Source of the DNA: Bacteroidaceae bacterium
GTDB taxonomy: Bacteria; Bacteroidota; Bacteroidia; Bacteroidales; Bacteroidaceae
DNA length: 60,704 bases
Reading direction: 5' to 3'
NCBI GenBank assembly: GCA_017619335.1
Contig: JAFZSP010000002.1
Span: 1 to 60,704 of the forward strand
Positions within the stretch are counted from its first letter, which is position 1, and each line of letters starts with the position of its first letter. Positions 51,195 through 60,140 of the stretch are shown here, piece after piece. A program made the position numbers and the translations under genes. The notes under the pieces are model-generated. The model saw only the letters and a program-made list of their open reading frames with translations. It searched no databases and was not told the origin of the DNA.

Positions 51195-52286
51195 TTACTG
51201 TCCCTCCTGCCAGAGGTTCTTGACGTTACCGGTGTGGGGATGAAGCGTCACATGCGTGTCCTCACGCTTGTTGAAGAGAATATCCGAGAGGATTTCCGTG
51301 GTGCCCAACTGGCAGATGGGAAACTCGGTGTTGAGGAGCGTGGAGGTGGAAGTGTTGATGGTGATCTGCACTCGTTGCGGCACATTCACATACACGCCCT
51401 GATCCATTTTGGCCTTCTTCTTGGCAGTCTCGGGGTTGACCACGGCCTGGGGCAGTGCGCCTAAGGAACGCAGGGTTATCCAGACGGGTTCACCGCTGAG
51501 ATCGTCGTTATCTACTAGTCCCAGTCGCTTGGAGAAACGGCACAGCAGCTGCCGCTGTCCCAACAGGCTTGGGTCGGCAGAAGGCTCATAATCAAAGGAA
51601 AGCACCTCGGTACTGGTGAGCGTCTGGCCCTTGAAGAGGGATTCCAGCGCGCCAATCTGTGCATCCAGATTGTCCAGCATCAGTTTCAGCTGCATTCCGT
51701 CCTTTGGCGTGTTGTCTGCCTCGCCACGAATCAGGGCGTTGCGGCTCTCGCGTAACTCATAGATTTCCTCGGCAGTGAGCTGTGCCATTTTGGCTGTGCT
51801 GCCCGAAGCCAGGATTTCCTGAGTCATATAGTCGCGCCCGTTGACGGCCTTGGGAGCCGGCGTGCCCTGTGGCAGCTCGGGAATTGCTTCCTGTTCCACC
51901 TGTGTATTGACGCCCAGAAGCAGACCGTCGTCGGTGAGGCTGACAAGTGGTGCCGAAGTGCGGGGCCGCAGCTTGATGCTGTAGGCCTTGGTGCTGTCTG
52001 GCACGCCGTAGGGCATGAGTGTGATACTCTTGATCTGCCACTCAACGGATTCAGCGGTCGGCACATTGGGCTGGCGCAGGAAACGGTCGGAGTAACCGGC
52101 AAACTCACCCGGAACAGTGACAGCTTTCTCGGCCGTCACCACCACCTCAAAGACGGTCTTGGGCAGGAAGTAGCAGACGCCCTCGGCAGTGACGCCCGGA
52201 CGAAAAGCCTCCACCTCGGTCTGCGCCATCACAGACGGTGCCGAGAAAATAAATAATAAAGGTAAAAGAACTACGAGCTTTCTCAT
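51195..52286 (-). CDS. DUF4831 family exported protein
   Basis: The ATG at 52286 gives a good signal peptide (MRKLVVLLPLLFIFSAPSVMAQ); the longer frame from 52400 lies inside adk and is rejected. The 363 residues match DUF4831 of Bacteroidota, with the YFLPKTVFEVVVTAEK start, a region rich in beta strands and a central helical pair (QLTAEEIYELRESRNALIRG). The role is unknown; it is probably periplasmic. It is tightly packed (5 bases after adk, 4 bases before the CotH gene). Confidence 0.82.
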   Translation of the reverse strand: MRKLVVLLPLLFIFSAPSVMAQTEVEAFRPGVTAEGVCYFLPKTVFEVVVTAEKAVTVPGEFAGYSDRFLRQPNVPTAESVEWQIKSITLMPYGVPDSTKAYSIKLRPRTSAPLVSLTDDGLLLGVNTQVEQEAIPELPQGTPAPKAVNGRDYMTQEILASGSTAKMAQLTAEEIYELRESRNALIRGEADNTPKDGMQLKLMLDNLDAQIGALESLFKGQTLTSTEVLSFDYEPSADPSLLGQRQLLCRFSKRLGLVDNDDLSGEPVWITLRSLGALPQAVVNPETAKKKAKMDQGVYVNVPQRVQITINTSTSTLLNTEFPICQLGTTEILSDILFNKREDTHVTLHPHTGNVKNLWQEGQ

Positions 52287-52291
52287 CGTGC

Positions 52292-52873
52292 TTACTGGTT
52301 CTGTTTCTCGATTTCTGCGAAGATGGCTTCCAGCATCCCTTCCTTGGTCTTGCAAATGTCCCAGTCGAAGGTGTTGCGGATGCCTTCTGCAGCGAACCAT
52401 TTGGAGAGGGGTTCGGTCTGGCTGTGATAGACGGCAAAACGCTTGCGGATGGTCTCCTCATTGTCGTCGGCACGGCCTTCCAGTTTGGCACGACGCAACA
52501 GGCGGAACATCAGAACTTCCTCACTGACAATCAGTTCAATCATCATTCCCAGGCTGTCTCCGCGCTCTTCGAGCATCTTCTTCAGTGCCTCGGCCTGTGC
52601 GATGGTGCGGGGGAAGCCGTCAAAGATGACGCCCTTGCCCTTGGGCAGGCTGTCGTACTGGCTTGCCAGAATATCAATCATCAGTTCGTCGGGAATCAAC
52701 TGGCCGTTGTCGATGTAGCCCTTGGCGGTCTTGCCCAACTCGGTGCCATTCTTGATTTCGGCGCGCAAGACGTCACCAGTGGAGATGTGTCCCATTCCAT
52801 AACGTTCAGCAATTTCAGCGCTGTAGGTGCCCTTTCCAGATCCAGGAGCACCAAAGATAATAATGTTCTTCAT
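52292..52873 (-). CDS. adk: Adenylate kinase
   Basis: It converts ATP and AMP to two ADP. The P-loop GAPGSGKGT lies at residues 6-14. The NMP-binding part has HISTGDVLRAEIKNGTELGK, then FDGFPRT, and the LID region LLRRAKLEGRADDNEETIRK is of the short type. The ATG at 52873 fits; the slightly longer frame begins with TTG. At 193 residues it is a normal short adenylate kinase. It follows hpt by 31 bases and opens towards DUF4831. Confidence 0.95.
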   Translation of the reverse strand: MKNIIIFGAPGSGKGTYSAEIAERYGMGHISTGDVLRAEIKNGTELGKTAKGYIDNGQLIPDELMIDILASQYDSLPKGKGVIFDGFPRTIAQAEALKKMLEERGDSLGMMIELIVSEEVLMFRLLRRAKLEGRADDNEETIRKRFAVYHSQTEPLSKWFAAEGIRNTFDWDICKTKEGMLEAIFAEIEKQNQ

Positions 52874-52904
52874 ATTCAATGTTTATGTTTCAATTACAAT
52901 TACT

Positions 52905-53438
52905 TTATACCAAAGTAAAGATATCCCTCGTGTTGCGCCCAAAGCCATCATAGTCAAGGCCGTAGCCCACGATGAAGTCGTTGGGAATATCCATGGCACG
53001 ATAGTGGATGGGAATCTGCACCTTCAGTGCATCGGGTTTCACCAGCAGGGAGCAGACCGAAATGCTGGCAGGATTGTGACGTTCCAGCGTTTCGATCATG
53101 TGGGCCATCGTGAGGCCGGAATCGATGATGTCTTCCACGATGATGACGTCACGGCCCGTGATGTCACTGGCCAGACCTATCACCTCACGGATTTCACCGG
53201 TGGATCTGACGCCGGAATAACTGGCCAGTTTGATGAAACTGACCTCGCAGGAAAGGGTGATTTCCCGGAGCAGATCGGCTGCAAAAATAAAAGAACCATT
53301 CAGCACGGGCAGGAACAAAGGTTCGCGTCCGGCGAAGTCACGATTGATCTCGGCAGCCACACGCTGCACCTGTTTCAGAATCTCCGCCTCGGGTATGCTG
53401 ATGGCGAAAGACTTGTCTTTAACTTGTATTTTTTTCAT
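52905..53438 (-). CDS. hpt: Hypoxanthine phosphoribosyltransferase
   Basis: It salvages hypoxanthine (and guanine) with PRPP. At 177 residues from ATG 53438, it shows the PRTase motif DVIIVEDIIDSGLT, PVLNGSFIFAADLLREI for substrate contact, and the terminal IPNDFIVGYGLDYDGFGRN typical of HPRT. The eight extra residues of the longer frame lie inside the promoter-proximal leader and are rejected. First gene of the five-gene minus-strand operon, divergent from the NAD(P)HX repair gene. Confidence 0.95.
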   Translation of the reverse strand: MKKIQVKDKSFAISIPEAEILKQVQRVAAEINRDFAGREPLFLPVLNGSFIFAADLLREITLSCEVSFIKLASYSGVRSTGEIREVIGLASDITGRDVIIVEDIIDSGLTMAHMIETLERHNPASISVCSLLVKPDALKVQIPIHYRAMDIPNDFIVGYGLDYDGFGRNTRDIFTLV

Positions 53439-53459
53439 ATAATGAGTAGCTTTTCGCCG

Positions 53460-53467
53460 CAAAAATA
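53460..53467 (-). promoter_or_regulatory. -7 box TATTTTTG for hpt operon
   Basis: The minus strand reads TATTTTTG, 21 bases upstream of the hpt ATG at 53438. It decides against the longer frame starting at 53462. Confidence 0.6.
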
Positions 53468-53542
53468 CGAATAAACGCTGAACTTTAAGCTATGAACGGT
53501 GAACTTTTTTGCTTTTCAGTCGTTTTTTTATGCAAAATCGCG

Positions 53543-53550
53543 TAACTTTG
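53543..53550 (+). promoter_or_regulatory. -7 box TAACTTTG for nnr-obg operon
   Basis: TAACTTTG lies 30 bases before the ATG at 53581 and supports that start over the longer frame from 53509. No well-spaced -33 TTTG is seen. Confidence 0.6.
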
Positions 53551-53580
53551 CACCCGTTTTACAGTTCAACACTCATCAAT

Positions 53581-55092
53581 ATGAAGATTTTGACAGGCGG
53601 ACAGTTCCGCGAACTGGATCTTTACACCATCCAAAACGAGCCCGTTGCTTCGTTGGAACTCATGGAGCGTGCCAGCAGGGCTGTGGCGGACGAGATACTG
53701 CGCCGCTGGAGTGACCCTTCCCAGCGCGTCTTCGTCTTCTCTGGACCTGGCGGCAACGGGGGCGACGGTTTGGCAGTGGCACGTCTGCTGGCAGAAGCCG
53801 GTCGGGAGGTGACGGCCTACCTCTTCAATGTGAAGGGCACCTTGAATCCCGACTGCGAACAGAACCGTGACCGCCTCCTGCAGACCGAGGGTGCCACGCT
53901 GGTGGAAGTCACACAGGAACTGGTGTTCCCCGAACTGCGGGCCGACGATCTGGTAATAGATGCCCTCTTCGGCACGGGACTGAGCAAACCGCTGAGCGGC
54001 GGCTTCGCACTCGTGGCCAAGCGGATGAACCAGAGCCAGGCCACCATCATCAGCATCGATGTGCCGTCGGGACTGATGTGCGAGGACAACACCTACAACG
54101 ACACCTCTAATATTATACGCGCGAGCGCAACGCTCTCCATCCAACTGCCCAAGCTGGCCTTCCTGTACCCAGAGAACCAGCGCTTCGTGGGCGAGTTCAC
54201 CCTGCTCCCCATCGGATTGAGCGAGGAGGGTCTGGAGCAGTTGAAGAGCCACCTGTGGCTAACCGAGGAAGCCGAGGTACGTGCGCTGCTGCGGCCGCGA
54301 CCTCGCTTTGCCCACAAGGGCACCATGGGTCACGCCCTGCTCGTCACGGGTTCATACGGGATGGCGGGAGCTGCCATTCTCTCTGCCCGCGCCGCCCTGC
54401 GGACAGGACTCGGGAAGCTCACGTTGCACTTGCCGGAAGCCTGCCTGAACATCCTCCAGAGCGCTGTGCCAGAGGCCGTTGTGCAGACTGACCTGGACGA
54501 ACGATGCATCTCCACCGCCTTGGACGCCAACGGATTCCAGGCCGTCGGCATAGGGCCCGGGCTGGGACGTGACCCGCACACAGCCACTGCCCTACTCCAC
54601 TATCTGCAACAGCAGGAGGCACCCATGGTGCTTGATGCCGATGCGCTGAATATCCTCTCCGAGCATCAGGACTGGCTGCGACTGTTGTCTCCAGACAGCA
54701 TCTTGACACCGCATCCGCGTGAGTTGGACCGCCTCGTGGGCCACAGCAGCAACTCCTACGAGCGGATGAACCGCGCCCGCAACCTGGCAGTGACGCACAA
54801 GGTCTTCGTCATCCTCAAAGGACACTTCACCCAGATCTGCACACCCACAGGCGCTGTGCTCTTCAATCCCACAGGAAATCCCGGAATGGCCACACCCGGC
54901 AGCGGAGACGTCCTCACGGGCATCATTACCAGTCTCTTAGCACAGGGCTATCTACCCATAGAAGCCGCACAAATCGGCGTTTATCTTCACGGGCTGGCCG
55001 GCGATTTGGCTGCCGCAGAACTCTCCGAGGAATCCCTCCTCGCCAGCGACATTATCCAATTCCTGCCCGCCGCCTTCAAAAAACTGAAATAA
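53581..55092 (+). CDS. nnr: Bifunctional NAD(P)HX epimerase / ADP-dependent dehydratase
   Basis: It repairs hydrated NADH/NADPH. The N-terminal epimerase (~1-215) has the YjeF_N motif [20 protein letters not shown] and [13 protein letters not shown]. The C-terminal dehydratase (~230-503) of the ribokinase-like fold shows [18 protein letters not shown] and the [18 protein letters not shown] block, where ADP and the substrate bind. At 503 residues the length is normal. The stop TAA (55090-55092) shares its last A with the obg ATG, so the two are translationally coupled. Confidence 0.93.
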   Translation: MKILTGGQFRELDLYTIQNEPVASLELMERASRAVADEILRRWSDPSQRVFVFSGPGGNGGDGLAVARLLAEAGREVTAYLFNVKGTLNPDCEQNRDRLLQTEGATLVEVTQELVFPELRADDLVIDALFGTGLSKPLSGGFALVAKRMNQSQATIISIDVPSGLMCEDNTYNDTSNIIRASATLSIQLPKLAFLYPENQRFVGEFTLLPIGLSEEGLEQLKSHLWLTEEAEVRALLRPRPRFAHKGTMGHALLVTGSYGMAGAAILSARAALRTGLGKLTLHLPEACLNILQSAVPEAVVQTDLDERCISTALDANGFQAVGIGPGLGRDPHTATALLHYLQQQEAPMVLDADALNILSEHQDWLRLLSPDSILTPHPRELDRLVGHSSNSYERMNRARNLAVTHKVFVILKGHFTQICTPTGAVLFNPTGNPGMATPGSGDVLTGIITSLLAQGYLPIEAAQIGVYLHGLAGDLAAAELSEESLLASDIIQFLPAAFKKLK

Positions 55093-56252
55093 TGGAAACA
55101 AACTTCATAGATTACGTAAAAATCATCTGCCGCTCCGGTAAGGGCGGCAGAGGTTCCATGCACATGCACCACGCCAAATACGTTCCCAACGGCGGCCCCG
55201 ACGGCGGCGACGGCGGGCGCGGCGGACACGTCTATCTGCGGGGCAACCGCAACTACTGGACACTGCTGCACCTGCGCTATGAGCGTCACGTCTTTGCCGG
55301 ACACGGCGGCAACGGCGGCAAGAGCGGTTCCCATGGTGCCGACGGCGAAGACCGTTACATCGATGTGCCCTGTGGCACAGTCGTTTATGATGCCGAGACA
55401 GGACGCTTTGTCTGTGACGTCACAGAGGACGGACAGGTGGTGCTGCTGCTGAAAGGCGGCCGTGGCGGAATGGGCAACAAGCACTTCGCCACCAGCACGC
55501 GCCAGGCACCACGCTTTGCCCAGCCGGGCGAACCCATGCAAGAGATGACAGTCATCATGGAGCTGAAAATGTTGGCCGACGTCGGCCTTGTGGGCTTCCC
55601 CAATGCAGGCAAGAGCACGCTGGTGAACGCCGTCAGTTCGGCACGTCCGAAGATTGCAGGCTATCCCTTCACCACCCTGGAACCCTCCGTGGGCGTGGTC
55701 AGCTGCCGGGACAACCACTCCTTCGTGATGGCAGATATTCCAGGAATCATCGAGGGCGCCAGCGAAGGCAAGGGTCTGGGGCTGCGTTTCCTGCGTCACA
55801 TCGAGCGCAACGCCCTGTTACTCTTCATGATACCTGGCGACACCGATGACATCCGTCACGACTACGAAGTGCTGCTGCGGGAGCTGGAGACCTATAACCC
55901 CGAACTCCTGGACAAGCAGCGCGTGCTGGCTGTCACCAAGAGCGACCTCCTGGACGAGGAACTGATGCAGATGCTCTCCGCCGACCTGCCCACCGACCTC
56001 CCTACCCTATTCATCTCTGCCGTCACCGGCTTCCACATCACCGAACTCAAAGACCTGCTCTGGCAGCAACTCAGCCAAGACACCGAACGCCACCACACGG
56101 CGCTGGTGCACCGTGACAAAGATCCGGATCTGCTGCCCGAAGAGCTGGCCGAGGAAGGAGAGGACGAGGACATCTTCTTCGTGGACGAGAATGATCTGGA
56201 AGACGTGGAAGACCTGGAAGATTTCGAGTTCGTGGAGCCGGAAGATGCGTGA
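55092..56252 (+). CDS. obg: Obg family GTPase (ObgE/CgtA)
   Basis: An essential ribosome-associated GTPase. The glycine-rich Obg domain (~1-158: [19 protein letters not shown]) is followed by the G domain with G1 GFPNAGKS (168-175), [17 protein letters not shown] and NKxD-equivalent TKSD. The C terminus is a long acidic tail ([18 protein letters not shown]...) instead of an OCT domain, as in Bacteroidota. It starts within the TAATG overlap with nnr. The intergenic region 56253-56471 holds the next promoter. Confidence 0.95.
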   Translation: METNFIDYVKIICRSGKGGRGSMHMHHAKYVPNGGPDGGDGGRGGHVYLRGNRNYWTLLHLRYERHVFAGHGGNGGKSGSHGADGEDRYIDVPCGTVVYDAETGRFVCDVTEDGQVVLLLKGGRGGMGNKHFATSTRQAPRFAQPGEPMQEMTVIMELKMLADVGLVGFPNAGKSTLVNAVSSARPKIAGYPFTTLEPSVGVVSCRDNHSFVMADIPGIIEGASEGKGLGLRFLRHIERNALLLFMIPGDTDDIRHDYEVLLRELETYNPELLDKQRVLAVTKSDLLDEELMQMLSADLPTDLPTLFISAVTGFHITELKDLLWQQLSQDTERHHTALVHRDKDPDLLPEELAEEGEDEDIFFVDENDLEDVEDLEDFEFVEPEDA

Positions 56253-56384
56253 AAGTGGCAGGAAGATGCAGAAAGAGAAGGTACGCACACCCGCGTGAGG
56301 CACAGAAAAGCCGAAAAAAGCAGCAAAATCACGTTTTTTATGCATTTTTTCTTGTGAAAAGGCCGCTTTTCTGCATTTATTCCC

Positions 56385-56392
56385 TACCTTTG
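56385..56392 (+). promoter_or_regulatory. -7 box TACCTTTG for the 1085-residue secreted protein
   Basis: TACCTTTG matches TAnnTTTG. The ATG at 56472 follows after ~80 bases, leaving a leader of about 70 bases rich in A and T. Confidence 0.6.
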
Positions 56393-56471
56393 CCCCCGAT
56401 TTCAAGTCAACACGTGATCAATAACTATCGTAATTACTTTTTTTAATCATTGTTTACTAACTCTAAATTAA

Positions 56472-59400
56472 ATGCGTATGAAGAAATTTTTCACACTCGC
56501 AGCACTGCTGACCTTCGGGCTGGCAGCACCCGTCCTGGCCCAGGAAGAGGAAGATGTAACACAGTACATCGCCAATCCGAGCTTTGACGAAGACCTCACT
56601 TGGCAGGCCGACGGCTCCAAGAAGGAGATCATCGACACCAAAGAGCTGAGCAACCGCAGTATTGCCGGCATTGCTGCCGACAGCACGGTGTATGCCACGG
56701 TGAACCCGGCAACTCCGAACCACCGTCCCGACGGCCGCACGCTGGAAGCCACCAATGGCTTCATCGGTCGCATCAATGGTTGGGAGATCGTCACCAACCA
56801 GACGTTCCCCAAGTGCGAATGGGTGTACTTTGGTTCCATACCCTACGCTCTCGGCGAAGAGGCTATTCCCATTGCTGACGACGGCAGCACCTATCTGCTG
56901 GTACCCACCAAGCCCGAAGAAATCGACACCGAAGACAACGTGGGTGCCGCTTACCTCCGTGCCGGTTGGGGCGGTCGTTGCGTCTATAAGCAGGAAGTTG
57001 ATCTGCCCTGCGCACAGTACCGTCTGGACTACTGGATCCGCAACTTCAACTATGAAGGTTCCAAGAACAACTCCAACGTTAAGAACCTCTGTAAGGTCAC
57101 CTGCCGCAAGGAGGTCTTCACCGATGATGAAGGCTTCAGCGCAGAAGACTGGGTGAAGCACAGCATCGAATTCACCGCTCTGGACAAGTTCACCATTGAG
57201 TTCGGTTTCGAGTCCAGCGGCGGCTCCGGCAGCAACCCCTTCCTGTTCATCGACGGCATCAAGCTCTTCAAGATCGGTGAAGCCGACGAGGTGGCTCTGA
57301 TGATGGAAGACCTGGACGAGATCTATGAACTCCTGCAGCCCGCCAGCCTGGACACCATCTGTGTGGACGCCGACGGCAACCGCTTCGAGGGCATGATCCT
57401 CTCCATCCAAGACCAAGTGGATGAGCTCTACAAGGACGGCACCACCGACGAAATCCGCGCATCCATCAAGAACCTCCGTGCCCTCTACAACGAAGTGCTG
57501 GCCGCTGCCGACGCAGCCAACAGCGCCGCCTTGCTCCTGAAGCGCGCACAGAAGCTTCTGGCTGTGGAGAATCCCTACCCCGGCGCAGACGAACTCACCG
57601 CCAAGACCAATGAGATCTCCGCCATCCTCTATGAAGACGGCTCCATGGAAGAAGTGATTGCCGCCGAGGCTGCCATGAAGGAAGCCATCAACGCCTACTA
57701 CTACTCCCAGGTGCCCAGCGCAGAGGCTCCTGCCGACTACTCCTTCCTCGTGGAGAACCCCTGGTTCTGCATCGAAGGCCGCGAACCTATCTCCAACTCC
57801 ATTGCCGACGTTGCCGAGAACGAGTTCACCACCGACGACAAGGATGGTCGTGGCTGGACCAACGGTTCCACCGCCAGCGGCGATCCTCAGACCGGCGCCT
57901 ACTTCAAGGTCGGTCGTCCCTGCTACCAGCTCTGGTCCCTCAACTTCACAGGCTATCTGGATATGTACCAGACCATTACAGACCTGCCCAACGGCATCTA
58001 CAGCCTGGAAGCCGACCTCATCACCAATGCCGACGCACTCGGAGACCAGCACATCTACGCCAACTCCACCATGGGTGAGACCGAAGGCTACATGACAGAA
58101 GCTGGCGTGCTCTACAGCTGGCCCAGCGGTGACGACTGGGGCACAGACTATCCCGAAGAAGGTTCCGAAGATCCCTGGGAGACCGTCAAGACCGGTCAGG
58201 TGATTGTCACAGACGGCACCCTCACCATCGGTGCACGTTCCACCCACAAGGGTGAAGGTGAGGACATCAGCTCCGGCATGCGTCGCGGCGTGTTCTGGTT
58301 GAGCAACTTCGTGCTCCGCTACTACGGCGAGGCCAGCGAAGAGCAGATTGCAGAAGCTCTCAAGGCTCGCGTGGCAAAAGCAGAGGAACTCATGAACGCC
58401 CTCCACTTCAATGCCGACAAGGCTCCCGTGGCCGACTCCATCGCTGCCTATAAGGAGAGCGGCGACCTGGCTGTCCTCAACGGTGGTATCGCCTACGCCC
58501 GCACTTCCGAAGCCAAGTATGACGAAATCATGGAAGACGGCAAGACCATTCCCACGGTGACTCAGACACTGGAAGAGGCTCCCGAAGAGTACGGCGCAGC
58601 CATTGACATCGTCCGCTTCGCACTCGATGCCACCAACAAGTGGATTGCCAGCGAAGAGGCCTCCTACAAGGATGTAGATGCACAGCTCCAGCTGATGAAG
58701 AACTACACCGAGACCTACGTGCCCGCATTCATCAAGGCCGACGACGACCTGGCCACCATCACCACCTCCAAGGCTGCCAAAGACATCCTCAAAGGCGTGA
58801 TGGAGAAGCAGAAGACAGCCCTCACCCGCGACACCCTGCTCAGCGCAGAACTCGTCAATGAGTATGTGGCCGAGCTCCAGTCCGTCGCCAACCTGGCACT
58901 GGCCCAGAACCTCTATGAGCAAGGCAGCACCTCCAACGACTACACCTTCATGATTCAGAATCCCGACCTCGCAGCCGAGACAGGATGGAACATCATCAAG
59001 GGTGCCGGTGACGCCACCAGCAAGAGCGGTCAGCACTACTCCGGCGACACCAGCCGCCGTTACATCGACAGCTACAACAGCACCCGCGGAGCCCTCAACT
59101 ACTATGCAGAACAGGTCATCATCGGCCTGCCCAACGGTAAGTACGAGGTGACAGCCGCCGTGCGTGCACCCGCCGAGGGAGCCTTCCTCTTCACCGCCAA
59201 CGGTGGCGCCGAGAAGACCGACACCGCCTTCGTGGAGATCCCCCTGAAGTACTACAGCTACGTCACCGAGGAAGGTGTGGACACCACCGTCGTCGTGGCA
59301 GACTACTATGGTGAAATCTGGGAAGAAGCTGCCCGCCTGGTCAACGAGGAAGGCAACAACGATCCCGACATCCTGAATATGTATTCTGTCCATGAGAGCC

Positions 59401-59729
59401 TCGGCTACGGCTGGCGCTGGATGACCATCAGCACCGTGGAAGTCAAAGATCACGTTCTCGTGATCGGTGCCACCACAGATGTCGAGCGCACAGGCAAGGC
59501 ATTTGACGGCACATGGTTCTCCGTCACAGACTGGAGCCTCACCCTCGTGGAGAAGGGCAACAACGACGGTTGGAACGGCCCGCTCACCAAGGTCAACGCT
59601 GTTAACAGCCAGCGCGTCAACGGCTTCGCCATCTATGGCATCGATGGCCGCCGCGTCCGTGACCTCAACAAGCCCGGCCTCTACATCATCAACCTGGGTG
59701 GCCGCACCCAGAAGGTGACTGTGAAGTAA
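56472..59729 (+). CDS. Very large secreted surface protein with three jelly-roll modules, 1085 residues
   Basis: Signal peptide 1-23 (cut at VLAQ). Three beta-sandwich modules resembling carbohydrate-binding or galactose-binding domains (~28-265, ~415-615, ~810-1035) alternate with helical spacers (~270-410, ~620-800) that look like FIVAR or other rod segments. The last ~50 residues (NGFAIYGIDGRRVRDLNKPG, LYIINLGGRTQKVTVK) match the final part of T9SS type-A sorting domains. No catalytic residues were identified. Codon use is extremely biased to C-ending codons, which suggests very high expression. The long antisense frame is a by-product of this bias. Confidence 0.75.
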   Translation: MRMKKFFTLAALLTFGLAAPVLAQEEEDVTQYIANPSFDEDLTWQADGSKKEIIDTKELSNRSIAGIAADSTVYATVNPATPNHRPDGRTLEATNGFIGRINGWEIVTNQTFPKCEWVYFGSIPYALGEEAIPIADDGSTYLLVPTKPEEIDTEDNVGAAYLRAGWGGRCVYKQEVDLPCAQYRLDYWIRNFNYEGSKNNSNVKNLCKVTCRKEVFTDDEGFSAEDWVKHSIEFTALDKFTIEFGFESSGGSGSNPFLFIDGIKLFKIGEADEVALMMEDLDEIYELLQPASLDTICVDADGNRFEGMILSIQDQVDELYKDGTTDEIRASIKNLRALYNEVLAAADAANSAALLLKRAQKLLAVENPYPGADELTAKTNEISAILYEDGSMEEVIAAEAAMKEAINAYYYSQVPSAEAPADYSFLVENPWFCIEGREPISNSIADVAENEFTTDDKDGRGWTNGSTASGDPQTGAYFKVGRPCYQLWSLNFTGYLDMYQTITDLPNGIYSLEADLITNADALGDQHIYANSTMGETEGYMTEAGVLYSWPSGDDWGTDYPEEGSEDPWETVKTGQVIVTDGTLTIGARSTHKGEGEDISSGMRRGVFWLSNFVLRYYGEASEEQIAEALKARVAKAEELMNALHFNADKAPVADSIAAYKESGDLAVLNGGIAYARTSEAKYDEIMEDGKTIPTVTQTLEEAPEEYGAAIDIVRFALDATNKWIASEEASYKDVDAQLQLMKNYTETYVPAFIKADDDLATITTSKAAKDILKGVMEKQKTALTRDTLLSAELVNEYVAELQSVANLALAQNLYEQGSTSNDYTFMIQNPDLAAETGWNIIKGAGDATSKSGQHYSGDTSRRYIDSYNSTRGALNYYAEQVIIGLPNGKYEVTAAVRAPAEGAFLFTANGGAEKTDTAFVEIPLKYYSYVTEEGVDTTVVVADYYGEIWEEAARLVNEEGNNDPDILNMYSVHESLGYGWRWMTISTVEVKDHVLVIGATTDVERTGKAFDGTWFSVTDWSLTLVEKGNNDGWNGPLTKVNAVNSQRVNGFAIYGIDGRRVRDLNKPGLYIINLGGRTQKVTVK

Positions 59730-59770
59730 GCACCACCCAACCCTCATGTCCCCAAAAGGGACAGACAACA

Positions 59771-59800
59771 CACGCAGGCAGAGCCCCCTCCGCCTGCGTG
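59771..59800 (+). terminator. Terminator after the large secreted protein gene
   Basis: CACGCAGGC (59771-59779) pairs with GCCTGCGTG (59792-59800); the stem is followed by CTGTTTTGT. It lies ~40 bases after the stop. The region 59801-59921 shows no gene. Confidence 0.7.
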
Positions 59801-59921
59801 CTGTTTTGTAATGACACCCCTCCTTTGATGGTTAATAAACGGTCTTTTGGGGAGGAAAAAGTGAGAAAATGCACTAAAATGTGATTTCCATCATGGTGAT
59901 GCTCACTTTTTCAGTGAATTA

Positions 59922-59990
59922 TTTGGCCGTTTCGTTTGAAAAGTGTACATTTGCAGCACGATTTTATATTGAAAAGTGTATATTTGCAGC
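59922..59990 (+). promoter_or_regulatory. Tandem promoter-like repeat upstream of the ATPase gene
   Basis: GAAAAGTGTACATTTGCAGC (59938-59957) is repeated as GAAAAGTGTATATTTGCAGC (59971-59990) 33 bases later, with one difference. Each holds a -7 box (TACATTTG at 59946-59953, TATATTTG at 59979-59986). The first has a TTTG at 59922-59925 with 20-base spacing. Further GAAAAGT motifs follow at about 59991 and 60006. Confidence 0.65.
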
Positions 59991-60085
59991 GAAAAGTCGT
60001 TAAGAAAAGTGCGTCAAAAAAGAAAAAAGTCGTTGGAAAAACAACGGTAATTTTATAGAAAGTCACTAAAAAAATAACAAATAAT

Positions 60086-60116
60086 TTTGCAGACTCGTTA
60101 GGATTTTGTATTTTTG
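60086..60116 (+). promoter_or_regulatory. Promoter of the ATPase gene (TTTG-N19-TATTTTTG)
   Basis: TTTG at 60086-60089 and TATTTTTG at 60109-60116 are separated by 19 bases, an ideal Bacteroides promoter, with the ATG 25 bases beyond. It is therefore the most likely main promoter. Confidence 0.7.
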
Positions 60117-60140
60117 CATCGTAAAAAATTGTAGCATTAT

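Noticed and set aside
56463..59771. Minus-strand frame of 1102 codons opposite the large secreted protein
   Set aside because: It comes from strong codon bias on the plus strand; the plus frame has a signal peptide, modular domains, promoter and terminator.
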